DNA of 64,000 bases from Oscillospiraceae bacterium (GTDB taxonomy: Bacteria > Bacillota > Clostridia > Oscillospirales > Ruminococcaceae), in NCBI GenBank assembly GCA_017541275.1, contig JAFXZM010000036.1, forward strand, positions 1 to 64,000, in the 5' to 3' direction. The notes beneath the pieces are model-generated. The model was given only the letters and a program-made list of their open reading frames with translations, was not told where the DNA came from and did no database searches. Positions 53,448 through 62,352 of this stretch are shown piece by piece (positions within the stretch are counted from its first letter, which is position 1; every line of letters begins with the position of its first letter). The translations under genes were made by a program, and so were the position numbers.

Positions 53448-54479
53448 TCAGTGCCCGAGCTCAACCTCAACACCGGTGCTTTCGCTGTCGGCAGGGTAGA
53501 TCTCCTGGAAATCGCGGTCAAAATAGAACTTCTGCAAGCCGAACTTGTCCGAATCATCGCCCAGATCAAACAGCGGCTCGACCTCCAGCTCCATCGGCTC
53601 CGTTTCGGAATAGGTCAGGCGGTAGGCCTGTCCGTTTGCGAAGGCGAGACCGACATCGCCCCAGTTTTCGGTATTCCAGACATAATTTGCGGCATTCTTG
53701 TTCACGAGGAAGGTGCCGAATGTCAGCGCATCGGATGCACCGTGGAAGCCAAAGGCGCTGTCGCGTGAGCGGAACACCGTATACGGTGTATAGCCGGCCG
53801 GATCGGCGAGATTGGTAGACCAGCAGCCGTAGAGCTTGGATTCGCCTGCTTCCGTCGCGGGCGTATAGACGGAAAGGTCGATTGACTTGAAATCCTTGGT
53901 ATCATAGCAGCTCGCGGACTGAAATACCTTCGGCAGATCGGCGACGAGCTTGTTGTATTCCGCGGCGAGTGTCGGGTCGGTTGTATCGTAGGTGTCGCCT
54001 TCCGGGAGCACGATCACGGCGTAGAAATCACGCAGAGAGCCGATCAGTGCGCCGTAATGCCGTGTCGGATCGACAAGCTGCTCTGCATCGACAAAGTCGA
54101 TCGTAAACAGCTCGCCGGTATACTCTGTTTTATCGAAGCATGCGCGGCAGTAAACGGTGGTGCCGCGGACGTAGAACCGCTCATCCCAGTCGCGCGGGAA
54201 GGTGATGAGGCAGGTACCGCTCAGATAGCTCCATTCGAGGCCGTTCTCAACAACGGTGATAATCGAGCCGTCGTCAGTGACCGTGAGAACGGTTCCGTTT
54301 TCCAGCACGATGCGGGCATCCTGTCCGTCGCGGACGCGAAGCTCCGGATACTGTTCCGTTTCCTCCGGGATAATGATATCGCTGCTTTCATCCGGCTTGC
54401 TGATTTTGTCGCCGCAGCCGGTGCAGCAGAGTGCAGCCAGCAGAAGTGCAGGGATTACTGTTCTGCGTTTCATTTTCAT
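53448..54479 (-). CDS. Lipoprotein of unknown function
   Basis: 343 residues. The lipobox is CCTGCGD, followed by an acidic linker. The rest is mostly beta, with a segment resembling extracytoplasmic sensor domains (ENGTVLTVTDDGSIITVVENG). It is probably bound to the outer face of the membrane. AAAGGATG precedes the ATG. No family is recognised. Confidence 0.75.
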   Translation of the reverse strand: MKMKRRTVIPALLLAALCCTGCGDKISKPDESSDIIIPEETEQYPELRVRDGQDARIVLENGTVLTVTDDGSIITVVENGLEWSYLSGTCLITFPRDWDERFYVRGTTVYCRACFDKTEYTGELFTIDFVDAEQLVDPTRHYGALIGSLRDFYAVIVLPEGDTYDTTDPTLAAEYNKLVADLPKVFQSASCYDTKDFKSIDLSVYTPATEAGESKLYGCWSTNLADPAGYTPYTVFRSRDSAFGFHGASDALTFGTFLVNKNAANYVWNTENWGDVGLAFANGQAYRLTYSETEPMELEVEPLFDLGDDSDKFGLQKFYFDRDFQEIYPADSESTGVEVELGH

Positions 54480-54564
54480 TGCATCCTTTCTTTTTGTATG
54501 GAATTGAGCCGGCGCCGCATGTGCAGAAACGGGCAGCGTCGGCGTTCAGTACGGCTTGCCTGAA

Positions 54565-54646
54565 TGCACCTGACAGGATTTGAACCTGCACGCCTTGCGG
54601 CATTGGAACCTAAATCCAACGTGTCTGCCAATTTCACCACAGGTGC
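54565..54646 (-). tRNA. tRNA-Leu (anticodon TAG)
   Basis: 82 nt. Acceptor GCACCTG (54646-54640) pairs with CAGGTGC plus A at the 3' end. D-arm contains TGGTGAAATTGGCAGACAC; the anticodon stem TTGGA/TCCAA holds loop TTTAGGT with TAG. A long variable arm (TGCCGCAAGGCGT) identifies leucine type II. The T-loop is GGTTCAAATCC. CCA is not encoded. A strong promoter lies upstream. Confidence 0.95.
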
Positions 54647-54657
54647 AGACTACAGAT

Positions 54658-54687
54658 ATTATACCACGCGCCCCCGCACTTTGTCAA
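54658..54687 (-). promoter_or_regulatory. Promoter of tRNA-Leu
   Basis: Minus strand TTGACA (54687-54682), 18-base spacer, TATAAT (54663-54658), 11 bases before the mature 5' end. Confidence 0.8.
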
Positions 54688-54758
54688 GCACGGATGCATT
54701 ACAATTCAGCGGTGAACAGGTTACAAAAATCATCCAAAATGGAGAACCGCCGGAAACA

Positions 54759-54800
54759 AAGCCGGGGAACACGGTACAGCAGACCTGTGTTCCCCGGCTT
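54759..54800 (-). terminator. Terminator of ireB
   Basis: AGCCGGGGAACAC pairs with GTGTTCCCCGGCT. Read on the minus strand it ends in GGCTTTGTTTCC, 13 bases after ireB. Confidence 0.8.
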
Positions 54801-54813
54801 CAGCTTTCGGGTT

Positions 54814-55059
54814 TCAATCGGAGAGATAATTGCGGACAAGCACCTGCATCAGTTCATCACGGTCGATGTGGCGGATCAGGCTGCGGGCATTTTTATGTAC
54901 GGTAATATAGGTCGGATCCTCGGAAAGGATATACCCGACGATCTGATTGATCGGATTGTAGCCCTTCTCATTCAGCGCATCATACACCGTGCGCAGTGTT
55001 TGCAGCATTTCCTTCTCGCGCTCCTCCGAAATTGAGAACGTGATTGTTTTGTCAGACAT
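54814..55059 (-). CDS. ireB: IreB-family regulatory phosphoprotein
   Basis: 81 residues, exact length of the IreB/YrzL (DUF965) family. Conserved segments are [20 protein letters not shown] and [12 protein letters not shown]. In Enterococcus IreB is phosphorylated by the kinase IreK on N-terminal threonines and restrains cephalosporin resistance. A Thr is present at residues 5 and 7 (KTITFS). In many Firmicutes it heads an operon with ruvX; here it is alone. AAAGGAG precedes the ATG. Confidence 0.95.
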   Translation of the reverse strand: MSDKTITFSISEEREKEMLQTLRTVYDALNEKGYNPINQIVGYILSEDPTYITVHKNARSLIRHIDRDELMQVLVRNYLSD

Positions 55060-55283
55060 AGCGAGGCTCCTTTCATCATAGAATGAGATACAGTTTCATG
55101 ATTCCGGCTTCTTTATAACATCACATATTATATTATAACCCAAATGCGCATCAACTGCAAGCGATTTCGCAGAAAATTGGCATTATGTCTATTTCGGAGG
55201 CTTGCGTTTTGTTGTCTTTGCACAAATCAGGCTTCCCCGCCGGAAGCCCGAAGGGAAAGCCTGATCGCATTGCGGCGCGGTGC

Positions 55284-55460
55284 TCAGCGGCAGCCGTCAC
55301 GCTTCTCGAAGGAATTGCAGTCTACGCATTCGGGAACCGAGGGATCGGCTTCATGTGTTCCGATGCTGACCTGTGACAGCGTGCAGTAATTCTCGGAGCA
55401 CAGGTTGTGTCTGCACTGATCGACCGTGCAGTGGATATTCGGGTTCTTTTGCTCATTCAT
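55284..55460 (-). CDS. DUF1540 Cys-rich miniprotein
   Basis: 58 residues, too short for usual ORF cut-offs. ATG at 55460 has AAAGGAG 8 bases upstream. Seven cysteines are arranged as IHCTVDQCRHNLCSENYC, then VPECVDCNSFEK and a final C: the DUF1540 pattern, which probably binds zinc or another metal. Function of the family is unknown. A weak inverted repeat (TCAGGCTT/AAGCCTGA, 55227-55265) follows. The rest of 55061-55283 has no gene. Confidence 0.88.
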   Translation of the reverse strand: MNEQKNPNIHCTVDQCRHNLCSENYCTLSQVSIGTHEADPSVPECVDCNSFEKRDGCR

Positions 55461-55717
55461 GATGATAAGCTCCTTTCAGAATCAGAGATCGGGCGTTTCC
55501 GCCTCACAGTTCAGAATGCCCCGAAAAACCGAAAATATCCCTCCGGTGCATCATATTGCAAAAAAATCACAGATGCGCGGAAAAGCAGCAAAATCCACAG
55601 GATTCCGACACTGTACGGAAATACGAGAAAATCAGAGAATTCCGGAGCATTTGCCCGGAATTGCTCTGAAAACCGGGCTACCTGCTCCCTGCGGCAGAAA
55701 TTGTATTTTTTTGCAGC

Positions 55718-55746
55718 TTGATTTTTTTGTGCCGATATGGTAGAAT
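55718..55746 (+). promoter_or_regulatory. Sigma-A promoter of nfeD-SPFH
   Basis: TTGATT (55718-55723), 17-base spacer, TAGAAT (55741-55746), 50 bases before the start. The rest of 55461-55717 holds nothing recognisable. Confidence 0.7.
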
Positions 55747-55797
55747 AGACTCAGAAAGCGCCGCCGGATCTGGCGGCAGATGAAAGGAGGACTGCGT

Positions 55798-56247
55798 ATG
55801 TTTTATCTGATGCTGTGGGGAACAGTATTTGTTTTCGCTGTACTGGCAGAATTTGCAACCTTGCAGCTCATCAGCATCTGGTTTGCGGTCGGAGCGGCCG
55901 GAGCCTTTACGGCGGCATTTTTTGATGTCGGATTTACCGGACAGCTCGGCATCTTTGTTGCGGTTTCCGTGATTCTCGTTCTTGCAACTCGGCCGCTGCT
56001 GAAGAAGCTGAAGGTCAAACGCACACCCGCGCTGAACGCGGACAGGGAAATCGGCGACACTGCTGTCATCATCGAGGAGGTCAACCCCGCCCTCGGTACA
56101 GGCAGAGCACGCAGCAACGGAATCGACTGGATCGCAGTCTCCGAGAACGGAGCGGTGATCCCGAAGGAGACCATTGTGATGATTACAGCCGTTGAGGGCG
56201 CAAAGCTCATTGTGCGCGAGCTGCGCGCTGTGCAGCCCGCACGCTGA
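55798..56247 (+). CDS. NfeD-family membrane protein
   Basis: 149 residues from ATG 55798 (AAAGGAGG upstream). Two to three helices (about 1-65) precede an OB-fold domain (about 75-149: REIGDTAVIIEE; GRARSNGIDWIAVSENG). Short NfeD proteins pair with SPFH proteins in microdomain-like membrane scaffolds. The SPFH gene follows 49 bases downstream. Confidence 0.88.
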   Translation: MFYLMLWGTVFVFAVLAEFATLQLISIWFAVGAAGAFTAAFFDVGFTGQLGIFVAVSVILVLATRPLLKKLKVKRTPALNADREIGDTAVIIEEVNPALGTGRARSNGIDWIAVSENGAVIPKETIVMITAVEGAKLIVRELRAVQPAR

Positions 56248-56296
56248 CCGCACCGGCACGAACCCGAAAACCTGAATTGAAACGGAGGAAATCATT

Positions 56297-57313
56297 ATGA
56301 CACTCGCATCACTTGCATCATTCGCATTTTTCGACATCAGCTCCGCCGCTCTGATCGGCGCACTGATCTTCGTCATCGTTCTGCTGCTCATCATCATTGC
56401 CAATATCCGCATTGTCCCGCAGGCAAGCGTATATGTGGTTGAGCGGCTCGGTACGTTCTATCAGGAGTGGCACACCGGCCCGCATTTCCTGATGCCGTTC
56501 TTTGACCGCGTCGTCAAGGTCGTGACAATCAAGGAGCAGGTTGTGGATTTCAAGCCGCAGCCGGTTATCACAAAGGATAATGTCACCATGCAGATTGACA
56601 CCGTCGTGTTCTTTCAGGTGACAGACGCAAAGCAGTATACCTACGGTGTCGAGCGCCCGATGGCGGCAATCGAGAACCTTTCCGCAACAACGCTCCGTAA
56701 CATCATCGGTGAAATGGAGCTGGACGCGACCCTGACCTCCCGTGACGTCATCAATACAAAGATTACTGCCATTCTCGACCAGGCAACCGACCGCTGGGGC
56801 ATCAAGGTCAACCGCGTGGAGCTGAAGAATATCCTTCCGCCGCGTGAAATTCAGGATGCCATGGAAAAGCAGATGAAGGCAGAGCGTGAGCGCCGTGAGA
56901 AGATCCTTCAGGCAGAAGGTGAAAAGAAATCTGCAATTCTGGTTGCAGAGGGCGAAAAGGAATCCAAGATTCTCCGCGCACAGGCCGAAAAGGAAGCACA
57001 GATTCTCGCGGCACAGGCACAGCAGCAAGCCATGCTGCTCCGTGCAGAGGCCGTGCGTCAGCAGAAAATGCTGGAGGCACAGGGCGATGCGGAGGCAATT
57101 CAGCTCACGCAGCAGGCCGTTGCGGACAGCATCCGCAAGCTGAACGATGCCGCACCGACCAGTCAGGTCATTCAGCTCAAGTCGCTGGAGGCCTTCTCCA
57201 AGGCCGCAGACGGCAAGGCAACCAAGATCATTATTCCGAGCGAGATTCAGGGCCTTGCCGGCCTGACCAGTGCGCTGAAGTCGATCGCGACCGACAACAC
57301 GCAGGCACAGTAA
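56297..57313 (+). CDS. SPFH/Band 7 (stomatin-like) protein
   Basis: 338 residues. One membrane segment (about 18-38) leads into a Band 7 domain (VERLGTFYQEWHTGPHFLMP; RNIIGEMELDATLTSRDVIN). A long Ala/Glu/Lys/Gln coiled coil (about 190-280; ILRAQAEKEAQILAAQAQQQ) follows. It is a stomatin or paraslipin type protein, thought to oligomerise in membrane microdomains. The NfeD partner lies upstream in the same operon. Confidence 0.93.
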   Translation: MTLASLASFAFFDISSAALIGALIFVIVLLLIIIANIRIVPQASVYVVERLGTFYQEWHTGPHFLMPFFDRVVKVVTIKEQVVDFKPQPVITKDNVTMQIDTVVFFQVTDAKQYTYGVERPMAAIENLSATTLRNIIGEMELDATLTSRDVINTKITAILDQATDRWGIKVNRVELKNILPPREIQDAMEKQMKAERERREKILQAEGEKKSAILVAEGEKESKILRAQAEKEAQILAAQAQQQAMLLRAEAVRQQKMLEAQGDAEAIQLTQQAVADSIRKLNDAAPTSQVIQLKSLEAFSKAADGKATKIIIPSEIQGLAGLTSALKSIATDNTQAQ

Positions 57314-57341
57314 CGATTTTATCCACCTCCATATATACCAG

Positions 57342-57373
57342 GAGGCTCCGGTACATTCTATACCGGAGCCTCA
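57342..57373 (+). terminator. Terminator-like hairpin after the SPFH gene
   Basis: GAGGCTCCGGTA (57342-57353) pairs with TACCGGAGCCTC (57361-57372). The stem sequence resembles those at 26216-26248 and 63309-63339. T-richness after it is weak. Confidence 0.65.
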
Positions 57374-57404
57374 GTCTGTCGAAAAAGTGTCTCCGACAGA
57401 TTTA

Positions 57405-57470
57405 TAATGGGGACTCCGTCCCCAAACCCCTGCTTAAGGGCTAGTAGCCCTTAAGAATCCCATATTATAA
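57405..57470 (-). repeat. Dispersed hairpin repeat, family C, copy 2
   Basis: Inverted copy of 24447-24512: CTTAAGGG core and CCCCTGCTTAAGG-like sides, with GGGGACGGAGTCCCC in place of the GGGGGCAGCGCCCCC hairpin. Confidence 0.8.
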
Positions 57471-57487
57471 AAAGCATGTACTTCCTT

Positions 57488-57573
57488 TCATTTTGATGAA
57501 TATGGGATTCCAAAGGGACAGTGTCCCTTTGGTGGGTTTGGGCGAAGCCCATTATCAATCATCGCGCAGCGAT
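57488..57573 (-). repeat. Dispersed hairpin repeat, family B, copy 2
   Basis: Inverted copy of 23847-23932. Read on the minus strand, B precedes C exactly as at 23847-24512, but only about 20-40 bases lie between them and no ORF. Confidence 0.8.
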
Positions 57574-57584
57574 ACCTTTCTCTC

Positions 57585-57710
57585 CACCCCTCTTTTTGCG
57601 CTTTTGAATGATCGGGGAATCCCGCGTTCTGCGGAGCGCGGCCAAAACTTTTTATTTGACATCGCCGGTTATGTGCTGAAAATCCCCGATTGGCCACTCC
57701 CAATAAAAAA
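57585..57710 (+). repeat. Dispersed intergenic repeat, family A, partial copy 3
   Basis: Matches the 3' half of copy 1 (CGCTTTTGAA, GGGGAATTCCGCG-like, ATTTGACATCGCCGGTTA, CTGAAAATCCCCGA). The hairpin block is missing. A promoter follows directly. Confidence 0.75.
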
Positions 57711-57715
57711 AGGGC

Positions 57716-57744
57716 TTGACAAGCCCCGCAAAATATGGTATAAT
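57716..57744 (+). promoter_or_regulatory. Sigma-A promoter of the 57864 operon
   Basis: TTGACA (57716-57721), 17-base spacer, TATAAT (57739-57744). It leaves a 5' leader of about 110 bases. On the other strand TTGACA (57824-57819)-17-TATGAT (57801-57796) points the opposite way into the repeat region. Confidence 0.75.
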
Positions 57745-57863
57745 TAGAAATTACAGAAACGAATCCGCATACCACACCCATTATAATCCACTATAATCAT
57801 AGCATATTTTTCACCGTTTGTCAAGCCGTTATTCTGCCGAAAACCTGAAAGGAGCGATGCATC

Positions 57864-58730
57864 TTGCCGATGGATTTTTCCCTGCTGGCTGCCGATCCGT
57901 TCGGTGCGCTGTCCACCGCCGAACGGAAAAACCTGATCCTCGCAACAAACCGGGATGCGTGGACAAGCTACGGGCTTCAGCTCACGCCGGAGGAATCCGA
58001 AATGATCCTGCAAACGGAAAAACGTGCGCTGGATGCCGAGAATCTCGTGCAGCTCGGCTCGGATATCACACCGCGGATCATTCACCTGTTTTTGCCCTCC
58101 GGGTATCTGGGTCAGCATTACGCACTGCGCGTCGCCGAGCTGACCGCAGCGTTTTACCGCATCAAGGGCAGCCTTCAGGCGCTTTATGACGAAGCGGATG
58201 ACCCCGAATGCTTCCTCTCGGACAATGCCCTGCTGGATTACATGTACCGCTTTTTCGTCAGCCCGAACTGCGCAGGAGATATCGACGAAACAGTCACGCT
58301 GACAGAACGCATTATCGTCGGCGGCATGCGGCGGCTGCTTGAGGCGCGTGCCGCAAAGCGAAAGGCAGCAGCCGCTGCGTTTCAGGGCGATCCCGTCACC
58401 CGCGCACTCTATGCCGACCTGCGGCAGCTTGAAACGGATGAACCCGGCTATGATACGGACTATGAACGCGAGCTGTATGACTACAAATACCGCGAGGCCA
58501 TGCATACGGATGTATTCGGGAATTACGCAGAGGATTATGATGTGGAGACCGCCGCATATACCCGCGGCACCTATGCCGAGGAGCTGGAGGAGGCACTAAG
58601 ACGCAATCCGGCTCTGCTGCTGCCAAGCGCCGATATGGAGGCGGAATGGGAGCAGCGTGCGGAGGAATGGGAGGAGCTCGATGCTGCCGCCCTTGCAGAA
58701 CAGAAACGTCGGAACGGAAAGGAGCTGTGA
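57864..58730 (+). CDS. Uncharacterised protein, first of a conserved-looking pair
   Basis: 288 residues from TTG 57864 (AAAGGAG 8 bases upstream) or 286 from ATG 57870. Soluble and helical, with Ala/Leu/Glu-rich helices and an acidic C-terminus. It may belong to the DUF6323-type proteins, but this was not checked. The next gene starts 3 bases after its stop and has a similar helical make-up, so they likely act together. Confidence 0.7.
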   Translation: MPMDFSLLAADPFGALSTAERKNLILATNRDAWTSYGLQLTPEESEMILQTEKRALDAENLVQLGSDITPRIIHLFLPSGYLGQHYALRVAELTAAFYRIKGSLQALYDEADDPECFLSDNALLDYMYRFFVSPNCAGDIDETVTLTERIIVGGMRRLLEARAAKRKAAAAAFQGDPVTRALYADLRQLETDEPGYDTDYERELYDYKYREAMHTDVFGNYAEDYDVETAAYTRGTYAEELEEALRRNPALLLPSADMEAEWEQRAEEWEELDAAALAEQKRRNGKEL

Positions 58731-58733
58731 GCA

Positions 58734-59702
58734 ATGGCTGATGCACAGATCATCATTCACAATGCTGCGCAGGAGCAGGAGCCCCTGCCGCGCCGCGACT
58801 ATACTGCGGCCCTGCTGCGGCGTGCCGCACTGACCGGCTCACTCTCCGCAGAACGGCTGCAAGCACTGCGCTCAGAGCTGCAAAATGCCGCCGCAGAGCG
58901 CGCCGCTGCCTACACACGCGGCCGCAGCACAACCGTCACGCGCACACAGGCTGAAGCATTCTATCAGTCAGTGTTCTGCCAGCTCGATGCCGTACTGCTG
59001 GAAATGCCGGATGACGCGCAGGCGGAGGAAGCGCTGCGCTCACAGCCGCTTTCGGCGCTGCTTGAGGCCGGCCGGCTCCGCACATTGCAGCTCTATGATG
59101 CTGCAAAATCGGATTTCCGTACTGCCTATCGCCTGACTGAGCCGTATGCAACTGCTTTTTTCAAAGAATTGCTCACGGGCTTTGAACTGTTCTGCACAAA
59201 ATATGACGCGCGCTTTCGTGCATTTGATACAAAGGTCGAATATGTCTATCCGCTGCTCGGCGGGGTGCAGCATCCCGAAAGCGGCGTGATCGGTACAGCA
59301 GGCTATTACCGTGCGCTGCGGCTGGAGGGCGAATTCCTCAGCAGCCTGAATACCGCGGATATGCGGGAAATGCTGATGCGATATGCGGAAAAATTCCGGA
59401 CAGAGCCGCAGATGATCGCCGAAAACCTCGCCGATCTGGCGCTCCGGCATTTGCTGGTGAATGCACTGGCCGGCGCACAGGGAATCTGCGTGACCGCCTC
59501 CGCTGCGGACGCTGTGCAGGCACAGTGCAGCGGCATGTCTCCGGAAACGATCGCAGAGACCGTTCGCGGCGTACTGCCGGATGCCGGTACCGAGCTGAAC
59601 TCCTATCTCAGCGCACAGCTCCCCGCAATGGCGGAAACACTGCATGCCCGCCTCCGCGCCGGTACGCTCTCCGGCTGGCTTGCCGTTCAGGCAGACGCAT
59701 GA
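58734..59702 (+). CDS. Uncharacterised helical protein, second of the pair
   Basis: 322 residues, mostly alpha-helical with no membrane segment (a segment such as QSVFCQLDAVLLEMPDDAQ is amphipathic). It may be a DUF6179-type protein; no function is known. AAAGGAG precedes the ATG. Its stop codon overlaps the start of the next gene (ATGA). Confidence 0.7.
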   Translation: MADAQIIIHNAAQEQEPLPRRDYTAALLRRAALTGSLSAERLQALRSELQNAAAERAAAYTRGRSTTVTRTQAEAFYQSVFCQLDAVLLEMPDDAQAEEALRSQPLSALLEAGRLRTLQLYDAAKSDFRTAYRLTEPYATAFFKELLTGFELFCTKYDARFRAFDTKVEYVYPLLGGVQHPESGVIGTAGYYRALRLEGEFLSSLNTADMREMLMRYAEKFRTEPQMIAENLADLALRHLLVNALAGAQGICVTASAADAVQAQCSGMSPETIAETVRGVLPDAGTELNSYLSAQLPAMAETLHARLRAGTLSGWLAVQADA

Positions 59703-60175
59703 TGTCGGCGGGTCTGCACAATGAGTGTGAAAATGGCCGCAAGGTCGCTGCAAATATCGGCTTGATCCTTGCGTCGGTGTACGCCGCGTTTATCATGCTC
59801 GTCTATTTTTCACAGCTAACTACGGTAAATAACGAACATCTGAACGAACAGGCGGCAAAGCTGTTAGAATTCAATAGGTTCGGGCTTATCTTCAACTATG
59901 ACCTGCTCGGCTACGGTGTAATGGCACTTTCTACCTTCTTCACAGGGCTTTCGATGAAACCGGATAATAAGTCGGATAAGCGGCTCAAAGCACTGCTGAT
60001 GATACACGGAGTTTTCTACTTCAGCTGCACGTTTATGCCGATGACGGGAATGTTCGCAAAGATGCCCTCCGGCGGCGACGGAATCGGTGGAAGGATTGCT
60101 CTTGTTGTGTGGTGTGTATATTTTCTGCCCATTGGGATACTCTCATTTCTTCATTTCAAAAAAAGCAGTAAGTAG
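59699..60175 (+). CDS. Four-helix membrane protein, possibly 5'-truncated
   Basis: 158 residues from the ATG overlapping the previous stop codon. Four hydrophobic segments (about 17-37, 57-80, 95-117, 130-150). No ribosome site is clear, and the sequence is more AT-rich than its neighbours. The first 15 residues are hydrophilic, so the protein may be complete, but it could be an intruding or N-terminally shortened gene. No family is recognised. Confidence 0.55.
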   Translation: MMSAGLHNECENGRKVAANIGLILASVYAAFIMLVYFSQLTTVNNEHLNEQAAKLLEFNRFGLIFNYDLLGYGVMALSTFFTGLSMKPDNKSDKRLKALLMIHGVFYFSCTFMPMTGMFAKMPSGGDGIGGRIALVVWCVYFLPIGILSFLHFKKSSK

Positions 60176-60336
60176 AAAGCTGCCTGCTGCTTTTCAGAAG
60201 CGTATTTTTCTGATGGTTTCTATAAATATGCCACAGGCTGCTTGCTACTTGCTCCTTTCTACTTCCTGCTTATTCGATCAGCCGCTCCCCCCGCGCATAC
60301 CCGATTCCGGGCAGCCAAAATTTCACACAGATATCA

Positions 60337-60365
60337 TTGCATTTTGCAGTATTCTGTGATATAAT
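60337..60365 (+). promoter_or_regulatory. Sigma-A promoter of the zinc-ribbon gene
   Basis: TTGCAT (60337-60342), 17-base spacer, TATAAT (60360-60365). Nothing else is recognised in 60176-60477. Confidence 0.75.
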
Positions 60366-60477
60366 AGTGTAAATATACAGAAAAAACGGATCAGATTCAA
60401 ACACATATTCCCGAAGCGTCTGACACGCTGCCGGACCGTTCAGCGGACGGCATGGACTGCGGAAACGGAGGGAAAAC

Positions 60478-61500
60478 ATGAGATGCAAGGAATGTGATGC
60501 AGAAATCGAGGGCTTCTATAATTTCTGCAAGCACTGCGGCGCACCGCTCTGCGATGACGATTTCGAGGAATCGGAATCCTATTCGTCCGGACGGCGGCGG
60601 CGCGGAAGTGCCGCGGGAATGCTCTCGGCAGTGTTCCTGCTCTTTCTGGTGGTGATCGGCACCGCTGTGTTTCTGGTGTACCGCATGTCCGTTAAGGCTG
60701 CGGAAGATGCAGAGAATGGCTCCTCTGCGGCGGGATCCGAAACACTCCCGACCGTCACCGAAACAACGACAACAACGGAACTGACTACGACTACCGAGGA
60801 AACAACTACCACGACCGAAACGACAACAACCGCTGCGACGGAGCCCGTGTCCGGTACCGTCGCACTGCCGGAGGATGTGCTGCGGCGCATCGTCGAGGGC
60901 GAGGGCGATCCCATCGCGCTCTGGAAATATGCGGACTATGACGGCGACGGGCTATACGAAGCCTTCGCGCTGACTACCGTCGGGGAAACCTTCTTTTCCC
61001 ATACGATCGAGTGCGTTTATTTCATTGATGCCTACGGAAAGCTGACAAGCATCTATGACCCGACTGCGCAGTCCTATGATGAAAGCGCGGACGGCTGCTT
61101 CCGTGTCTGCGGAAACCGGGGTTTTTTCTGGTTCACCCACTCCAGCCTCACCTTCAGCAGCCATACACGGGTCTACAGCGTTTCCGGCGGAAAGCCTTAT
61201 CTGCTGGAAATCAGCGATGATCTGAACGGCTTTTATCAGGATGCCAACGGCAGATTCTATACGACGGACACCGATTTCAGCTTTTCCGGCGGCTTCAGTG
61301 CTGCAAAATATGAGCTGATCTATGAACCTGAACGCGGCGATTTCCGCATGGGCGGAAAAATCGCTGACACGGATGCACCTGCCCCGGTACAGGAATCTTC
61401 GGACGACCCGTGGGATTTTCCGGAGAATGACCCGCAGGATGACCCGTGGAACGACCCCGTTTTTGGCGCTCCCGGTCTGCCTGCGCCCGGCGTTTTCTAA
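60478..61500 (+). CDS. Zinc-ribbon membrane protein with Thr-rich linker
   Basis: 340 residues. A zinc ribbon (CKECDAEI...CKHCGAPLC, about 3-25) is cytoplasmic, followed by an Arg-rich patch, one membrane helix (about 45-66) and a Thr/Glu-rich linker (about 93-122) like those of the dockerin proteins. The outer domain (about 125-290) is mostly beta; the tail is Asp/Pro/Trp-rich. It is probably a surface protein anchored by the helix. No dockerin is present. Confidence 0.8.
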   Translation: MRCKECDAEIEGFYNFCKHCGAPLCDDDFEESESYSSGRRRRGSAAGMLSAVFLLFLVVIGTAVFLVYRMSVKAAEDAENGSSAAGSETLPTVTETTTTTELTTTTEETTTTTETTTTAATEPVSGTVALPEDVLRRIVEGEGDPIALWKYADYDGDGLYEAFALTTVGETFFSHTIECVYFIDAYGKLTSIYDPTAQSYDESADGCFRVCGNRGFFWFTHSSLTFSSHTRVYSVSGGKPYLLEISDDLNGFYQDANGRFYTTDTDFSFSGGFSAAKYELIYEPERGDFRMGGKIADTDAPAPVQESSDDPWDFPENDPQDDPWNDPVFGAPGLPAPGVF

Positions 61501-61512
61501 TCTGTAATAAGA

Positions 61513-61580
61513 GCTCCGCCCTCAAACGCCCGCTGTGGATGATATCCGATGCGGTGGTTTGAGGGCGGAGCCCCGTTTTT
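61513..61580 (+). terminator. Terminator between the zinc-ribbon gene and scpA
   Basis: GCTCCGCCCTCAAAC (61513-61527) pairs with GTTTGAGGGCGGAGC (61557-61571), then CCCGTTTTTT. The loop is about 29 bases. Confidence 0.8.
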
Positions 61581-61583
61581 TCT

Positions 61584-62348
61584 TCACATTGCTGCTTCCC
61601 GCAGACGGCGCTGCCGCTTGCCGCTCAGCAGCGTTTCGCGCTGCTTCATCATGAGCTGCGTGCCGTCATCGCTGATGCAGAGGCGCCCGTGCCGCGTCAG
61701 CTCCAGAATCGCCAGAAACAGCGCAACACGGTCCGTGCGGCGCGTGAGGCCGTCAAACAGTGCGTTCATGCTGATTGTTTCCGCCGTGAAAAACTGCCGC
61801 AGCAGAAACACGACCTTGGAATTTACGCTTGTCACCTGATGATGCGCCTGCACCATTGCCTGAATTTTCTCAGTGAGCCGGCCCTCCGCCATGCCTTTGG
61901 GCAGCTTTTTCAACCCCATGCTCTGATATACCTGCACCAGTGTTTCCGGCGGGTGCTCTCTGCGGTATGTCAGATCGACCGGCAGCTCGATGCCCTTCCG
62001 CACAAACAGCAAATCGCCGCACCAGCGCGACCGGAGCGTTTCTGCCGCCAGCTTGCAGAGCGAATACTCGATCAGTGCGCCCTCCAGTTCCTTTTTGACG
62101 GCCTCCGCTTCCTCCGGCTGCGGCAGCAGCGCTGCTGTCTTCATCCAGATCAGCTTGGCCGCCATGGTCAGAAATTCGCCGGCAAGCTCATAATCCTGCT
62201 CTGCACATTGCTGCATATACAACAGATACTGCTCCAGCAGCACCGTGATCTCAATATCGTGAATATTGAGCTGGTGCTTGGCAATCAGATGCAGCAGAAG
62301 ATCCATCGGCCCTTCAAATACCGGTAAATGAAACGATAATTCCGGCAT
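61584..62348 (-). CDS. scpA: Segregation and condensation protein A
   Basis: 254 residues. The N-terminal helical domain opens with LPVFEGPMDLLLHLI and contains IHDIEITVLLEQYL, the hallmark of ScpA kleisins; the C-terminal winged helix ends the protein. ScpA links the SMC heads and ScpB in chromosome condensation. scpB, which usually follows, is not seen in the window. It starts 4 bases after the M50 protease gene. Confidence 0.95.
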   Translation of the reverse strand: MPELSFHLPVFEGPMDLLLHLIAKHQLNIHDIEITVLLEQYLLYMQQCAEQDYELAGEFLTMAAKLIWMKTAALLPQPEEAEAVKKELEGALIEYSLCKLAAETLRSRWCGDLLFVRKGIELPVDLTYRREHPPETLVQVYQSMGLKKLPKGMAEGRLTEKIQAMVQAHHQVTSVNSKVVFLLRQFFTAETISMNALFDGLTRRTDRVALFLAILELTRHGRLCISDDGTQLMMKQRETLLSGKRQRRLREAAM

Positions 62349-62352
62349 GATG

